Made by a program: the position numbers and the translations under genes. This document shows positions 35,961 to 46,947 of a DNA stretch of 64,000 bases, piece after piece. Each line of letters starts with the position of its first letter. Positions within the stretch are counted from its first letter, which is position 1. The notes beneath the pieces are model-generated. The model was not told where the DNA came from, ran no database searches, and was given only the letters and a program-made list of their open reading frames with translations. This DNA is from Homalodisca vitripennis (lineage: Eukaryota > Arthropoda > Insecta > Hemiptera > Cicadellidae), in assembly GCF_021130785.1 (NCBI RefSeq), contig NC_060214.1, forward strand, positions 105,994,001 through 106,058,000, given 5' to 3'.

Positions 35961-36829
35961 TGAATGTTTAATTTAGATTTACTCCATGGTTTTTGTTGTA
36001 TATAAAAAAAACACTACTGCAGGTCACACACATAAATATTTCTCTTCAACATTAGTCAGGTACATTTTACAAGCAATGTTACTTGCCGTAAAGCATTCTT
36101 AAAGATGGGAAGATATAAAATGGGTGAGGTAATCTTAAAAACTGTCCATACTTAATGTTAATAGCTGAATTTTGGAATATTTTTTAATTAGAATTATTTT
36201 CTTTAAATTAAAAAGGTACTGAATAATGAATCTTGTTATTTATTATAAAAACTATTATTTAAAAGGAAAACACGTACTTAACTTTATCATACGTACAAGT
36301 ATTTAAACTTACTAAATTATGGAACCTATAAAAAATTCTTAATAATCTGTATTTGGGTACTGGAGTGTTGTAGCTTGATGAAGGTAATAGTAACGATTTA
36401 AGAGCTAACATAGTTTAAGTTTTAACCGTTAGCTTAGCATTTTCATTTCTTTGTTTTAAGCATTTACCATCGAACACAAAAAAATAATAATTTTGCCACA
36501 AATGAACGATACAAGTTTTTTTAGCATAATTTTACACTGAAAAAGACTCTTTTGCAGGAAACGTGTGTAGGTAAAGGCAGACCAGAATACTTCCAGCAAA
36601 GTGTCACCGAAGTTGGGGCATGCATAAAGAACTATAAAAGTTAGACTGCAACCTTAAAAAGTCATATTCAGCGAAAATATCAAGTCAAAGTATACTTCTC
36701 TGATGATGTCAATAGGATTAACAGTTCAAAAAATATTGACCTTTTGCATGTAATTAAAAAAGACTAATTTTATACACAAAAAGTTTGAAAGATGTATAGG
36801 TGTAAAGAATCCAAATAAAGCTCCATCAC
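35961..36829. repeat. Segment paired with 54016-54890
   Basis: Moderately conserved between units 2 and 3: CAACACTACTGCAGG-type word, GACTCTTTTGCAGGAAA, GCAACCTTAAAAAGTCATAT, ATATCAAGTCAAAGTAT. Absent from unit 1. No gene seen. Confidence 0.65.
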
Positions 36830-36985
36830 AGATATCTTGTTATATTCGTTCAAAAGATCCTTCAATATCAGATTGGACGTCCGCTATCATCAAGATTGGA
36901 CAAAACCACATGGATCACGTGACATAACAAGCCCGTGACATAAGGTGGGCCGACCAATGTAGCAGGATTTGAATGTGTATGTATT
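36830..36985 (+). promoter_or_regulatory. Block X, copy 1, with CACGTG
   Basis: TTCGTTCAAAAGATCCTTCA, AATATCAGATTGGA, GACAAAACCACATGGATCAC, GTGACATAACA, GCCGACCAATGTAGCAGGAT. It is nearly identical to 54895-55035 while the DNA on both sides is clearly less similar. It contains the E-box palindrome CACGTG. A regulatory role is inference. Confidence 0.45.
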
Positions 36986-37136
36986 CTATGATTGTGAATA
37001 TGATTTGTGTTGCGTGTGATTTTAAGTCTTCCCTTGGATCAACTACTTGTTTAATACTAAATCGTAAGCTTTTATGTTCTGTATATTTCATTTGACAGTA
37101 TCACAATAGTCTTGAATCTTTAGTAATGTAAGGTAA

Positions 37137-37289
37137 GTAAAAACACATGACAAATTGATTTTAATTATTTATTTTTATAATTAACTTAACCTTATTTTGT
37201 ACCTGAAGATGGAATCAATGATTCCGAAATGTACATAGTAAGAAGAATAAAGGTTTAAAAGTGTTAAAAGTTTATTAATATTATGTTAT
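37137..37289 (+). mobile_element. 153-bp insertion, Penelope-like end with hammerhead-like motif and 30-bp TSD
   Basis: The insertion is flanked by a 30-bp direct repeat, 37107-37136 and 37290-37319, differing at one base. Unit 3 has a single copy of this target at 55188-55217, so the empty site is visible. Inside, 37199-37234 reads GTAC, CTGAAGA, T, stem GGAATC-AAT-GATTCC, GAAAT, GTAC. CTGANGA and GAAA around a stem is the core arrangement of hammerhead ribozymes, which are known in Penelope-like retroelements. One extra base after CTGAAGA departs from the standard core. AATAAAGG follows at about 37246. No coding sequence. Assignment to Penelope-like elements rests on this motif and the long, variable-type target duplication. 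Confidence 0.6.
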
Positions 37290-37319
37290 TAGTCTTGAAT
37301 CTATAGTAATGTAAGGTAA

Positions 37320-38714
37320 CAAAATATTTAGATCTGACCACCTCAGCTACGTAACCTTAATAATTTCAGTTCAGAAGAAGGGTGAGTGAATAAACATAGC
37401 AGCAGAGTTGTCGTGGCTAGTTAATTCATTAATTTTGATCAATGAAGGCAATTAAATGTTTATAGTAACTAAAGTTTGTATTGATGCCTCTGAAAATATT
37501 TTTAGTGATTCCTCTAACCACTCTGAGTGTTAAGTTAAACCGGTCAAAAGATCTACATATTGAGAAGATTAGATCTCCTGACTGTGTAATCCTTGTAATC
37601 CTGATAAGAGGGAGATTTTACCACCTTCACCGTTGCAGACGGTAATGACTTTACAAATCCAAACTATACCTCTCTCTCAAGGCACCGAAGTGTGAATTAT
37701 ATGTAACAATTAGGATGATAAAATAAGGTGGATTGAAAATCTAGTACAGACAGAGAGGTTTTTCAGCGATGGTTGTGTATAAGTTTACATATTTTATATA
37801 GAAAAGTTGTGTAGGAGCCGAGAGATAATTTTCATGTTTAAACTCAGAATTTAGAATAGTTTTCATGAAATAAAAAGAGTAATTTCACTTAATAAAGAAG
37901 TACCTGAGGTTATAATATTCACCAGAAAAGACATCTGATGAACAATATAATGCTATATTATATATTGAGGTAAACTCATTTCTGGCACCGCTGCCCCACC
38001 CAAAGCAAACTTTACTGACTACCCTAATACAACTTCAGAAAGAGAGAAATTGTCAACAGAAGTCCGAATGTAGATCCTTAGTTTTCAATCATGAATATCA
38101 CATCTTTGAGAACAATCTTGAAATCGACATCCAAACACCAAAACACAATTTTATTGATGATAAAGGATTGCTCAGTCTTTCGTCATACTGTTAACAGTAA
38201 ACAAACAACTTTCACGTACTAATTCAAGCACAGGGAAATTCCACTCATTAGAGATTTTCATCGTTTGGAACTCAAGTCTGCCAATGGCAGAGTGGCTCTC
38301 ATTACTTGCCTTAGCGTCTATATGGAAGGGAAGTAGAATAAAGACGATGGAATTTCAATCCGACAAGATAAGACAAAACATGTCCGTTCTCTGATAAGAT
38401 AAACCTCAAAACATCGCTAGCACAAACCGATCATGTTACTTCCCAGAAGGGGTAAGTCAAGTCTCATGCGAATGCACTGAAAAGGTTTTGATGTCTTAAA
38501 TTGCTTAAACTCAAGGTACATAGAAGCAGTTGGCTGAACGCGATGATCTGTCCTGACAGAGAGATGAGCTCAAGTTGGGGCTCTTAAAGGAAAATTGTTT
38601 AAAATACAAATATTTAATGTAATTCACACGTGATTTTGTATAATTAATAATTGAAGGTCATAACGCGCTGAATAGTTTTTTTTAATATATTTAATATTTT
38701 TTAATTATTTTTTA
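37320..38714. repeat. Segment paired with 55218-57260
   Basis: Contains one copy of a roughly 480-bp subsegment (ATTGATGCCTCTGAAAAT, TAAGTT, GATCTCCTGACTGTGTAA, CTTCACC) that is present twice in unit 3. Later shared words: TTTCATGAAATAAAAAGAG, TCTGGCACCGCTGC, CTAGCACAAACCGATCA, GTAAGTCAAG. No gene seen. Confidence 0.7.
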
Positions 38715-38774
38715 AAAACTCCTTGTAAATTCCACTGTCAAAAATGTTTGACAGTGGAATTTACAAGGAGTTTT
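38715..38774. other. Perfect 28-bp palindrome with 4-nt loop
   Basis: 38715-38742 (starting AAAACTCCTTG, ending ACTGTCAAA) is the exact reverse complement of 38747-38774, separated by AATG. The matching place in unit 3 (about 57265-57295) has only the left arm, as TTGTAAATTCCACT, followed directly by the DNA that flanks the right arm here. Confidence 0.97.
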
Positions 38775-40709
38775 GTAATTTGTAATTTAATTCAACTAAT
38801 TTTTAATTTCTAACTTTTAGAATTGTTTATTTTTTTTATTATAAAAATGTGATATCAAAAAAACCAATCTCTGGAATTTTTTTCATTTTCTGTGTTGTTT
38901 GGTAAATTAGGATTATTGTGCGTCATGTGAAAAAATGTTGACGTAATATCATTAAGATTTCATATTGAGAAATGTAATAAATAAAAATAATATACCATTA
39001 TAATTTTTCATAAATGATATAGTTGCTTTTTTACTAACGAGTTGTAGAAGTTAATAAGTTTGCACGTGTAAGCCAATTACAAACTTCTCTAGTTAAGCTC
39101 ATTAAAACATTTCTAACACCTAAGTTTTTGTGATAAATTTGCCACATTCTAAATACATCACATTAAGTTAAACATGCCGTGTAAAGCTTATACAATTTGC
39201 AGGTAAAAACCAAGCTTTCCCGCTATATGAATGACTTTATAAATATAAGATGTTCACGATGATAAAAGTTATTACGTCGAATAAATTTGGAATTGAACTT
39301 TTATAGTTCTTAAATGATAAAATATTAAATTTTGATAATGTTTCAAAATTTCGCATTGTTTAGTTTGGCTAAACTATCACCAGAAATACTAAACAGAATT
39401 ATGAAAAGTTAGCCAAAATGCAAAAGGGTATACCTAAACAGAAGTTCAGATACAAATTTTAATTTCATGCGTAATATTTTTGTTAATAAAAGCTGGGTTT
39501 TGTACTCGTATAATCAATATTTAAGACACTGTATTTATATTACTCTAAATATTATATACTACAAAACTATACTCTGCTATTATTGCATAACATGTTCAAG
39601 TTTGAACTATTATCGGGATAATATGCCATGTTACGATCAGGTGACGATTTACTCTTTAATAGAGTGAAATATATTTAAAAATTTAGGTATTAGAGAAATT
39701 TCCAACGATCATTATTTCAACCAAACGATTATCTGCATATAACAGATTTGCGCACAGTTTTAAATAAGTACAATTATGAAAACTTTAAAACGTAATTTAC
39801 TTTTTACTGAATTTCTTGTGACCTATGTTGGTCAACTTATTACATTTACTGTCTCAAATCTCTGTCTAATTAAATCTCGTAGTGAATTAATTAAATCTCT
39901 TTATTTCGGATCCATCTTAACAGTTTAGATAACATAATCCTTCCATTAATTTATGTTATACAACCCCTGGTCTATTTTAATGTATTGTACTATTTAATCT
40001 CCAGTCAACATTTACTCCTGGCCGACTTAATATTGTCGTTAAACTCTTGGATGATTTTACTCTTGGTATATTAAATTTGGTTTAATAACATTGACAATTA
40101 AAACCCGTGGTCTACATGCTCCTGGTTATTATAAATCACTGCTCTAATAATTCCTTTGTCAGCTTAAAGGCATGAGGTACTGAAATCCCTGGTAAAATCC
40201 TGGTTAGAATTAACCCGTCAATTCGAATACCTTTTTATTAAATTTAATAACTAACTGAAACCTTTGTTTAACACATTTACACGTTTTGAAATAATTATTA
40301 CTCTTCTATCTTAAACCCTTTGTTTCACAATAGATTATACATTTTGCCCTATATGTGTATGTATGCATTTTTTGGGATTAAAATATAGCTTTTAATTATC
40401 CTACGTCAACGCTTAGCTGAAAAAAATCATTCACACAGAACAGTTTATGGATTATTACTAAAATGATTATCGTAACCGTAATGAAGAACAAATAATTAGA
40501 ACTTTTTTTATTATTTTTCGAATGTGAAAAAAAGTTGGTTTTTAATAAATTGTTGGTAGCACTAGTTCAATTCTCTCAGTAACATTAAAGTTGGTTTAAT
40601 ACCTTCGAAATGTGATACCGTACAAGAAATCCTGGGCAAAGTAAAAAAAGGTTACCAAGGTTCTGAATCTAATAATGATAACGTTTAATAATGCACCAAT
40701 CTACATCAC
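38775..40709. repeat. Segment paired with 57296-59218
   Basis: Well conserved between units 2 and 3, absent from unit 1. Landmarks: TTGCACGTGTAAGCCAATTA, GTTTAGTTTGGCTAAACTAT, TTTACTCTTTAATAGAGTGA, CAACGCTTAGCTG, AATGCACCAATCTACATCAC. Between about 39960 and 40210 short phrases like CTCCTGGCCGACTTAAT, CCCCTGGTCTATTTTAAT and CTCCTGGTTATTATAA recur at irregular spacing. No gene seen. Confidence 0.7.
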
Positions 40710-40845
40710 AGGCCGCTATGAATATCGAGCTACCCAATACTACAGCTTGATGAGCTTCTCAGGGTGGCGTTGAATTGTGCTTAATTAAAGGTCCGCTCCA
40801 GAACACCGGTGAATGGCTGACACGGTGTCTCATTGCTGCTTTGAC
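40710..40845 (-). other. Block S, copy 5, minus orientation
   Basis: GCTTGATGAGCTTCTCAGGG, TTGAATTGTGCTTAATTAAA, GGTCCGCTCCAGAAC. It is the diverged reverse complement of the plus copies and matches 59219-59345 almost exactly. GCCGCTATGAATATCGAGCT before it corresponds to the TAGATATTCACAGCNG part of S. Confidence 0.75.
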
Positions 40846-41420
40846 GGTCTTTACTAAAGTTGCTAAAACTTAGTCCCAACAATACTGTTGCTCGTGAAAT
40901 ATCGTAGCGATTTTTAACTCCATATCTTTAAGATCTGGCTTTGTCGGCAACTATTTTATTTAAGCCATTTAAGACCAATGTAACATTCAAACACATTTTT
41001 CTCCTATTTTTTTTATAGAAACTAAACCAATTGTTTTGATTTTAAAACAATATTTATATTGCATATTCAGAAAATAAATGGAAAACTTATCTGTAGTTAA
41101 TCGTTTGAATATTCAAAAGTAATGCACATTACTAGAAAAGCTAAAATAGCATTAGTGCGTATATTAGTAATAATCTTTACAGTGTAATATCTTATAATTT
41201 TTTAACCAAAAGAAGGACGTTAAAGTGTTTAAAGTTTGTATGGAGTTAAAAATCGGGGTCGTTTTATTAAATAAATTCGTTATATTAACGTTATTGATTA
41301 TCTTTTCGGTAGGGAAACGATTTTGAAAGAAAATTTGAAAGAAAAATCAGGCCACCATCAGAAATTACTTCTCTTGAGGATAGTGAAAGCACATAAATGT
41401 ATTAGCATTAGAAAACGTGC

Positions 41421-41640
41421 CAGTTTAACATTGTCAAACGCCTAATATTAAGTATATAAAACGTATTTAGACATAGAGCCAGCGAGTCGAGTAAATTTGA
41501 TTTATAAACACGTTTCTCCCGCCAACGCGCGATATTCAACTTATCAAGAATGTGCGACGCAGGCTGCGATAAAGTGAGGTTTCTTTGTGATCATAAATTG
41601 ATTCAGCGTCGGTGAAGAGTGAAAGTAACTTTTCCATAGC
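41421..41640 (+). promoter_or_regulatory. Block P, copy 3
   Basis: TTTGATTTATAAACACGTTT, CTCCCGCCAACGCGCGATAT, GCGATAAAGTGAGGTTTCTT, TGTGATCATAAATTGATTCA, GCGTCGGTGAAGAG. The 3' two thirds match copy 4 nearly base for base, and copies 1 and 2 more loosely. It keeps TTTATAAA in the place of TATATAAA. Confidence 0.6.
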
Positions 41641-42239
41641 TTTACTGGTCTGGTTCATTATATGGTTTAACAATATCTAACTTTATATAAAGATAACTAT
41701 AACTAAGCTATAACTAAGCTCATACTTCACTCGTATAAGTGAAATAGCAGCTGTTAATTTTTTGTTTTCGTCAAGGTTGAAAGTTAAAAAGATGAAAACC
41801 TTATCATATGTGAAAAGTCTATCTCGAGTATTCTCTATGCTTCTCACACGATAAATTGCACGAAAATCGTAAAATCTTTGGTTTTAGAAAACAGTATATA
41901 AATATTGAGAATCGTATAATTTTGACTATCGTATCGAGCTCTTGCTATCGTTTTTCTGAAATTCTCTTGCTATCTTGCGGATATTATAATTTCTTGCATT
42001 AGAATATCCGCAACTGTCCATAAAGTTCTTTTTTCTAGGTCTCCTGATCTATCTCTTACGAAGTAGATTTTTCTAATTCACATAAACAATTTAGAAGGTT
42101 TTATTCTCAATATGATTGCTATATCTTACCATACCTTTTAGTTTTATACTGTCATAGCATAGATTATTATTAGTTACCAATGCAATAATTCCCTTTAACC
42201 ATAACTTATTTACGGTGATAATCTCATCTCAGACATTCA
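41641..42239. repeat. Segment after P3, paired with 61019-61450
   Basis: CCATAGCTTTACTGGTCTGG, TCAAGGTTGAAAG, GAGTATTCTCTATGCTT and ACTATCGTATCGAGCTCTTG all recur after P4. No gene seen. Confidence 0.7.
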
Positions 42240-42745
42240 CGCCTTATCATTTATAATGTTGACAAGTTACTTTATTAATTATCGTGTTACACAAAACTTT
42301 ACTAAGCTCAGTTCTTACATTTTCAAAGCAGCAAAATGGATTAATCTAAAAATGATTCAACATCTACTACACGGTTACACGATGTACAAGCAACACGTAC
42401 ACGTGTCCATCGTTTGTATTATCGTACAAATACAGTTTGTTTCATATGTATTACATTTAGTACAAACACCGGTACTAGTTTAATACATTACACAATCAAC
42501 ACCTCGTGAATTTAGTTTTCAGTGATTGCATCTCATTCACAATTACCTCATACCAGAGTTCTCAAAATTTCTTTTAACTGTTCCAGAATCGTAATTACAG
42601 GCTCCAATATAGACATTTGGTCAACTTCCTCCACTTCCTCTAACCTTTATTCTACCTCGTACTATTTTATCTGTGAATTTGCTTCACGAACACATATTAT
42701 AATAAATATGCTTCTATATATTATAAATTAGCCCGTATTCTAACT
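42240..42745 (+). repeat. Block R, copy 4
   Basis: AAAACTTTACTAAGCTCAGT, ACGGTTACACGATGTACAAG, ATCAACACCTCGTGAATTTA, TTGCTTCACGAACACATATT. Pairs with 25090-25600. Confidence 0.85.
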
Positions 42746-43240
42746 AAGAACTGATAGAAGTATAATATTGATTATAGTCGAGTAAGTGAAATAGTACAGT
42801 TTAGTTCGATTTCAAAGTTCTCTCACGTGTACATACTAACAAGGGATGAGTGAACTGTGTAGTAAAGGGATGAACCTGACACGGACATACGCACTGCCTA
42901 GTTAATGAGGCTTGGGACGCATTCAGACCGTGTTTACTTAGGTCTCAGTAGTCGGTAAATGTGTGAAGATACAACACAGGGTTAACTTCTTTGTTTGATT
43001 AGATAATTGTTTCGGGAATTATCAATTTTATAGTGTATTTAAAATAATCTATAATAAATCATGTTTTTGGATGTATTTTAATTTCTTTCCTCAGAAAGAC
43101 ATACACGTAATTCCATCATTCCAACAAATAAGGAGTCATCCAAAAGTTGATGAAGTTGTTGAAGTCATTCATGAACTGAGAGAAGAAAGCCGAATATGTC
43201 GGTTACTTACGTTAAACCTTTCACGTAAGTAACAGTTTTG

Positions 43241-43470
43241 GGAGTGGCGATGGCCGAGCGGTCTAAGTCGTTGGACTTTGGATCTGAGTTAGAGATAACG
43301 CAGGTTCAAATCCTGTCAGTGACCATTGCACTTTTTATCAGTACTGTATCGACTCTCCCCCTTATTCTGTTTGATAAGATCCTCGCACAGGCCAGTGGCC
43401 CATGAGGGCGGACAGAATAAGGCTTAAAAGGGGATCGGCCTCTACTTTAAAAAAATAAAAAACAAAAAAA
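43241..43470 (+). mobile_element. tRNA-derived SINE, copy 2 (best preserved)
   Basis: The head reads GCGATGGCCGAGCGGTCTAA (A box), GTCGTTGGACTTTGGATCTG and GCAGGTTCAAATCCTGTC (B box), a class-II tRNA layout closest to tRNA-Ser or tRNA-Leu. The body is as in the other copies, with GGCCAGTGGCCCATGAGGGC, and it ends in an A-rich tail (TAAAAAACAAAAAAA). The acceptor stem no longer pairs, so it is not a working tRNA. The matching place in unit 2 (about 26065) has no SINE. Confidence 0.92.
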
Positions 43471-43554
43471 GTGCAAAATATGTATCTGTCATAAGCCGGA
43501 GGATGTTTTTTGTGTTCTTTGATAATTAAAAAAAACGCTTTAAGTGACGATAGA

Positions 43555-43665
43555 TGGTTAGGAAGGAGAACAGGATTTCTGACATTTGCTTTCGTTTTAT
43601 GTAACAAATCGTTACATGTTCCTGACGTAATGATGAAAAATGTCCGAAATCCTATCATTCATTTA
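43555..43665. mobile_element. Short relic of the inverted-repeat family, unit 3 copy
   Basis: Left end GGAAGGAGAACAGGATTTCT, right end AAAAATGTCCGAAATCCTAT, mirror images over about 20 bp with an unrelated centre. Two overlapping frames on opposite strands here reflect the inverted repeat and are not genes. Confidence 0.5.
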
Positions 43666-45009
43666 AGAAATCACACTAAGTCAGTCAGGTTTTGAATTAT
43701 CGCATTAAAATTTCAGTTATTTATAATTTTTGTGCTGGAGTTATAGTTCAAATTCCACATTGAGAAATTAAATATTTTACAGCAACTGTTTATGAGGAAC
43801 GGAACTGCGTTTTATGAGCCGGCTATAGTGAAATTATTTTGAGTTTTAACCATGAGAGAACAATTCTAATTTTTAATTTGATCAAGGACTTTAGCCTTTA
43901 TTTTTTAAAGTAGGATATTGGTTAATATCTCATTTTAAATGTATGATATTGTTAACTCATTAACCTCTATGTAGTTTTCTTCTAAGGTGGATATTTTTTG
44001 AATAATTGAACCATGTAATATACAAAAACTTATTTTTGTATTAAAAAATACAAAAAAATTTAAAACAATCTTGCAATACAATTAGGATACATGACCCATG
44101 ATAATTCGAGGAAAAATAAAATGGCAACTTTAAAGTTTAGCGTTTATTAAGATGTGGAAAGTTCAGTGCACAAATAATCTTAGCTTGGTATTTGTTCCAT
44201 AAGGAATGAATGCTCGAATAAATCTGAAGATCGGGAATTAATCAGAGAGAATCTGAGAGACGTTTACTAACAACAATAAAACAATATACTGATGGTAACT
44301 TAAAGATAAATTTCACATACAAACTGATCTAGTTTGATTGCGATGGGTGGTTTTGATCACCATCCTTGACCACAGACACTCGAATTCCATATTCTTTTAA
44401 TGTTTGGTAAAATTAGACCCCCATTATCCTTCTGTATACGTATTAATTTCAATTTTTGTAGCGCAGAATTTCTTAAATAATTTTTTTTTAATTACAAATT
44501 TGTAGCTGTTGCAGCTTCTGACTGTATCATCTGTTAACGATAGTTTATTACTGAGTTACAGTTTATAGTTTTCGGCCCCGTATAAATATTCAGTTGATGT
44601 TGAATGATGATACTTTGAAAGTCACTAAGGTCTATTGGTACCTTTATGAAGGATGGATTTTTTTAATCCAGCAATAAAAAAATAATTTATCTTTTTTTTC
44701 TTATACAGCTTTTTTAAACATTCAAGTAGCTTTTTATAGTATTTATTTACTTTTAATTTTACGTTTGGAGTTTTTTTCTTAATTATTTTTACTTTTTTTG
44801 TAAATAAACTTGCTATATTCCTTCATAAATTGGATGTGTCTTTTCTATTCCTGTAATAATTTTTATAGTTGCTATAAAATACTACACTGTACATACTAAA
44901 CATATCCAAAACTGATAATTTTTACTGCACTCTTCTCCCAATCAAACAATTCAAACTCGCCAAACGAGCTCGTATTTGACCCCCTTAACGCAACAGAACG
45001 GATAATAGA
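43666..45009. repeat. Segment paired with 26281-27289
   Basis: Diverged partner with words such as ACCATGAGAGAACAATTCTA, GACTTTAGCCTTTATTTTT, AACTGTATATAAATATTCAG-type stretches and AATTCAAACTCGCCAAACGA. AT-rich, no gene seen. About 200 bp at 44180-44400 have no partner in unit 2. Confidence 0.6.
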
Positions 45010-45795
45010 CAACTCAAAAAATTGTCAGACAAACCCGGAAGCTCTGGAATCAACGAATGTGTCTAAAAGTAGCGTCCAAAATGATAAGAAAATAAAAACC
45101 GCTGTAAATTAACAGCAATTACTAATTATTTCCATCATTTCCTGCCAAACATAAGCGAAATATTTTTTAATTCAAACTAGAACAAATTGCTAATAGCATT
45201 TTGGTTTCATTTAGCAATTAATTTTGAGTATATGTAATGATAGGTTTGAATACTTTTGATAGGTTTTTATCCACATTATCCATTTTACAGTTATGGGAAC
45301 ACATGGAAGTACGGGTAGAAAGAATTTTGTAGCGGTGAACTCATTGGAAGAAGAATCATCTCCAATAAATTTTCATACCTTTGCAACGCCTTATTACAAA
45401 AATGGAACATAATGAATGAACTTGGCCAAGATAAACAACATAAAAGGAGAAAACCGAGCGTGAAAATCTTACCAGTGAAGGTTTTCTGCAATAATCAGAT
45501 TTACTAATGTACCGCATTGCGACAGGGAAGTTTACATTTATGATGTGACTTTAATGACAGTACCTCACGTTAATGATATGGAACTACTTGACCAGACCGG
45601 CAAAGTATTACATAAAGAGTCTTTCATTTACTGTTAGCCACTCCTCCCTTCAACCTTCAACCAAAAGCGCTGTTTAGGATCAGCCCTTTAATTGAGCCCA
45701 AATCATCCCCTTGAATGCTCATCAAATTTCAGTAATAGGTTGTTAAATATTCACAGCTGGTCGTTATGTACATTGGGGCGTTATATATCACTTTA
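45010..45795 (+). other. Blocks V and S, copy 4
   Basis: ATCTTACCAGTGAAGG, CCGCATTGCGACAGGGAAGT, ATGATGTGACTTTAATGACA, then S: TTAGCCACTCCTCCCTTCAA, CCCTTTAATTGAGCCCAAAT, TGCTCATCAAATTTCAGTAA. Pairs with 27290-28070. Confidence 0.85.
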
Positions 45796-45803
45796 CCTTA
45801 CAG

Positions 45804-45837
45804 AATCAGAATAAAAGGTAAACCTTTTACCCTGATT
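45804..45837. other. Interrupted palindrome inserted after S
   Basis: AATCAG (45804) and TAAAAGGT pair with ACCTTTTA and CTGATT (ending 45837), with a 2-nt mismatch between the two stem parts. It lies in about 40 extra bases that copies at 19200 and 28070 do not have at this place. Confidence 0.8.
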
Positions 45838-46019
45838 TATCCTTCGTTTTTTAGCGTACAGTTACTCGGAGTTGTAATTAATATTATTACAAATGAAATA
45901 TCGCAGTCGCCACTTAATATACCCAAAATCACATAAAGGATTCACCCTTCTTTAGTTTTTTCCTTATTTATACCAAATACCTACTGCAAATTAAATATAT
46001 TTTGAAGCCAGCGTTCGGT

Positions 46020-46230
46020 TCAACAGTGAGAGGCGTCTGAAGTAAGGTTAAAAAAAGTGAGATATTGAAAATGTGTAAAGAAGGCGACTGTTAATATAGG
46101 ATTGTGTGTGTGCGTGAGTGCAAGCGCATGTTTGTCTGTGTGAATGAATGTTTAAATTCGTAAATTCTTCAACACTTTGATGACAGCTAAAGTGGGCTGA
46201 ATATGTCAGAGAGCCATCAGTCAGTCTTTA
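46020..46230 (+). other. Block T-like, short form, copy 2
   Basis: AACAGTGAGAGGCGTCTGAA, GGCGACTGTTAATATAGGAT, GAGAGCCATCAGTCAGT, as at 28200-28430. The hairpin with loop ACATTC is lost here. Confidence 0.6.
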
Positions 46231-46426
46231 AAACAAACTTGTAGTCTGTTTGGCTAACAACGCAAAAAGCAAAAAGTCTTGCAACTAAACAGGACTTTAT
46301 TTCTCGACTAATACTATCCGGCATAATACTTTGCCCTCATAATGATCACTTTTGAAGAAAGCATATAGGAATATTTAATTGAAAGCAATTAAATTTGCAT
46401 ATAGACAAGTTTAAACGTATTGCATA

Positions 46427-46947
46427 CCTGAGGGCCAACCGCTGTGAAGTTGACATCTGCAAACTGAACGTTGCATCCAATTTAACGTAGACATCCAATT
46501 TAACATTCTATTAAAATCGGAATTCAACCATTTTAGATTGCATACCTCATTTGATATTGAACCGTATATTGAGAAACTCGTACAATATAAAACGAAATAT
46601 AAAAATATTATAATTTTTGCCTAAGCATCACAAATTGTCATTGGTAAGTATATTAGACCTGCTATATTTGAATTTGACATAAAATATGGATTCTATCGTG
46701 TATTGCTTCCAATTTAACGTAGACATCCAATTTAACATCCAATTAAAAATTGGAATTAAACCATTCTACATTGCATATCTCATTTGGTATTGAACCGTAT
46801 ATTGTGAACAGGGAACATGTACAATTTAAAACGGAATGTAAAAATATTATCGCTTTTGCCAAAGCATCACAAATTGTCATTTTTATACATATTAGACCTG
46901 CTGTGTTTGAATTTGATAAAAGTTACATCTAATTCTATATTCGATTT
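46427..46947 (+). repeat. Block Q, copy 4, with a 232-bp tandem duplication
   Basis: CCTGAGGGCCAACCGCTGTG at 46427, then AACGTAGACATCCAATTTAA at 46484 and again at 46716. The two repeats both contain ATTGAACCGTATATTG and AAGCATCACAAATTGTCATT. Unit 2 has one copy (28690-28930). One repeat keeps a 60-codon frame, the other has stops. Confidence 0.85.

Larger units (their letters stand above)
21745..41420 (+). repeat. Tandem unit 2 (about 19.7 kb)
   Basis: Order of blocks: P (21745), Q (24184), R (25090), V-S (27710-28070), short T (28365), Q (28648), R (30760), tRNA-SINE (31731), V/W (32080), hairpin H (33013), LINE tail (33187), S (34950), T (35868), X (36830), then a 4-kb segment ending with S in minus orientation (40710). 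Blocks Q, R, V and S occur twice in this unit, which points to an older internal duplication. From about 25080 onward the whole order is repeated in unit 3. Confidence 0.88.

Noticed and set aside
43244..43325. tRNA-Ser/Leu gene
   Set aside because: The acceptor stem does not pair and a SINE body follows directly, so it is the head of a SINE.
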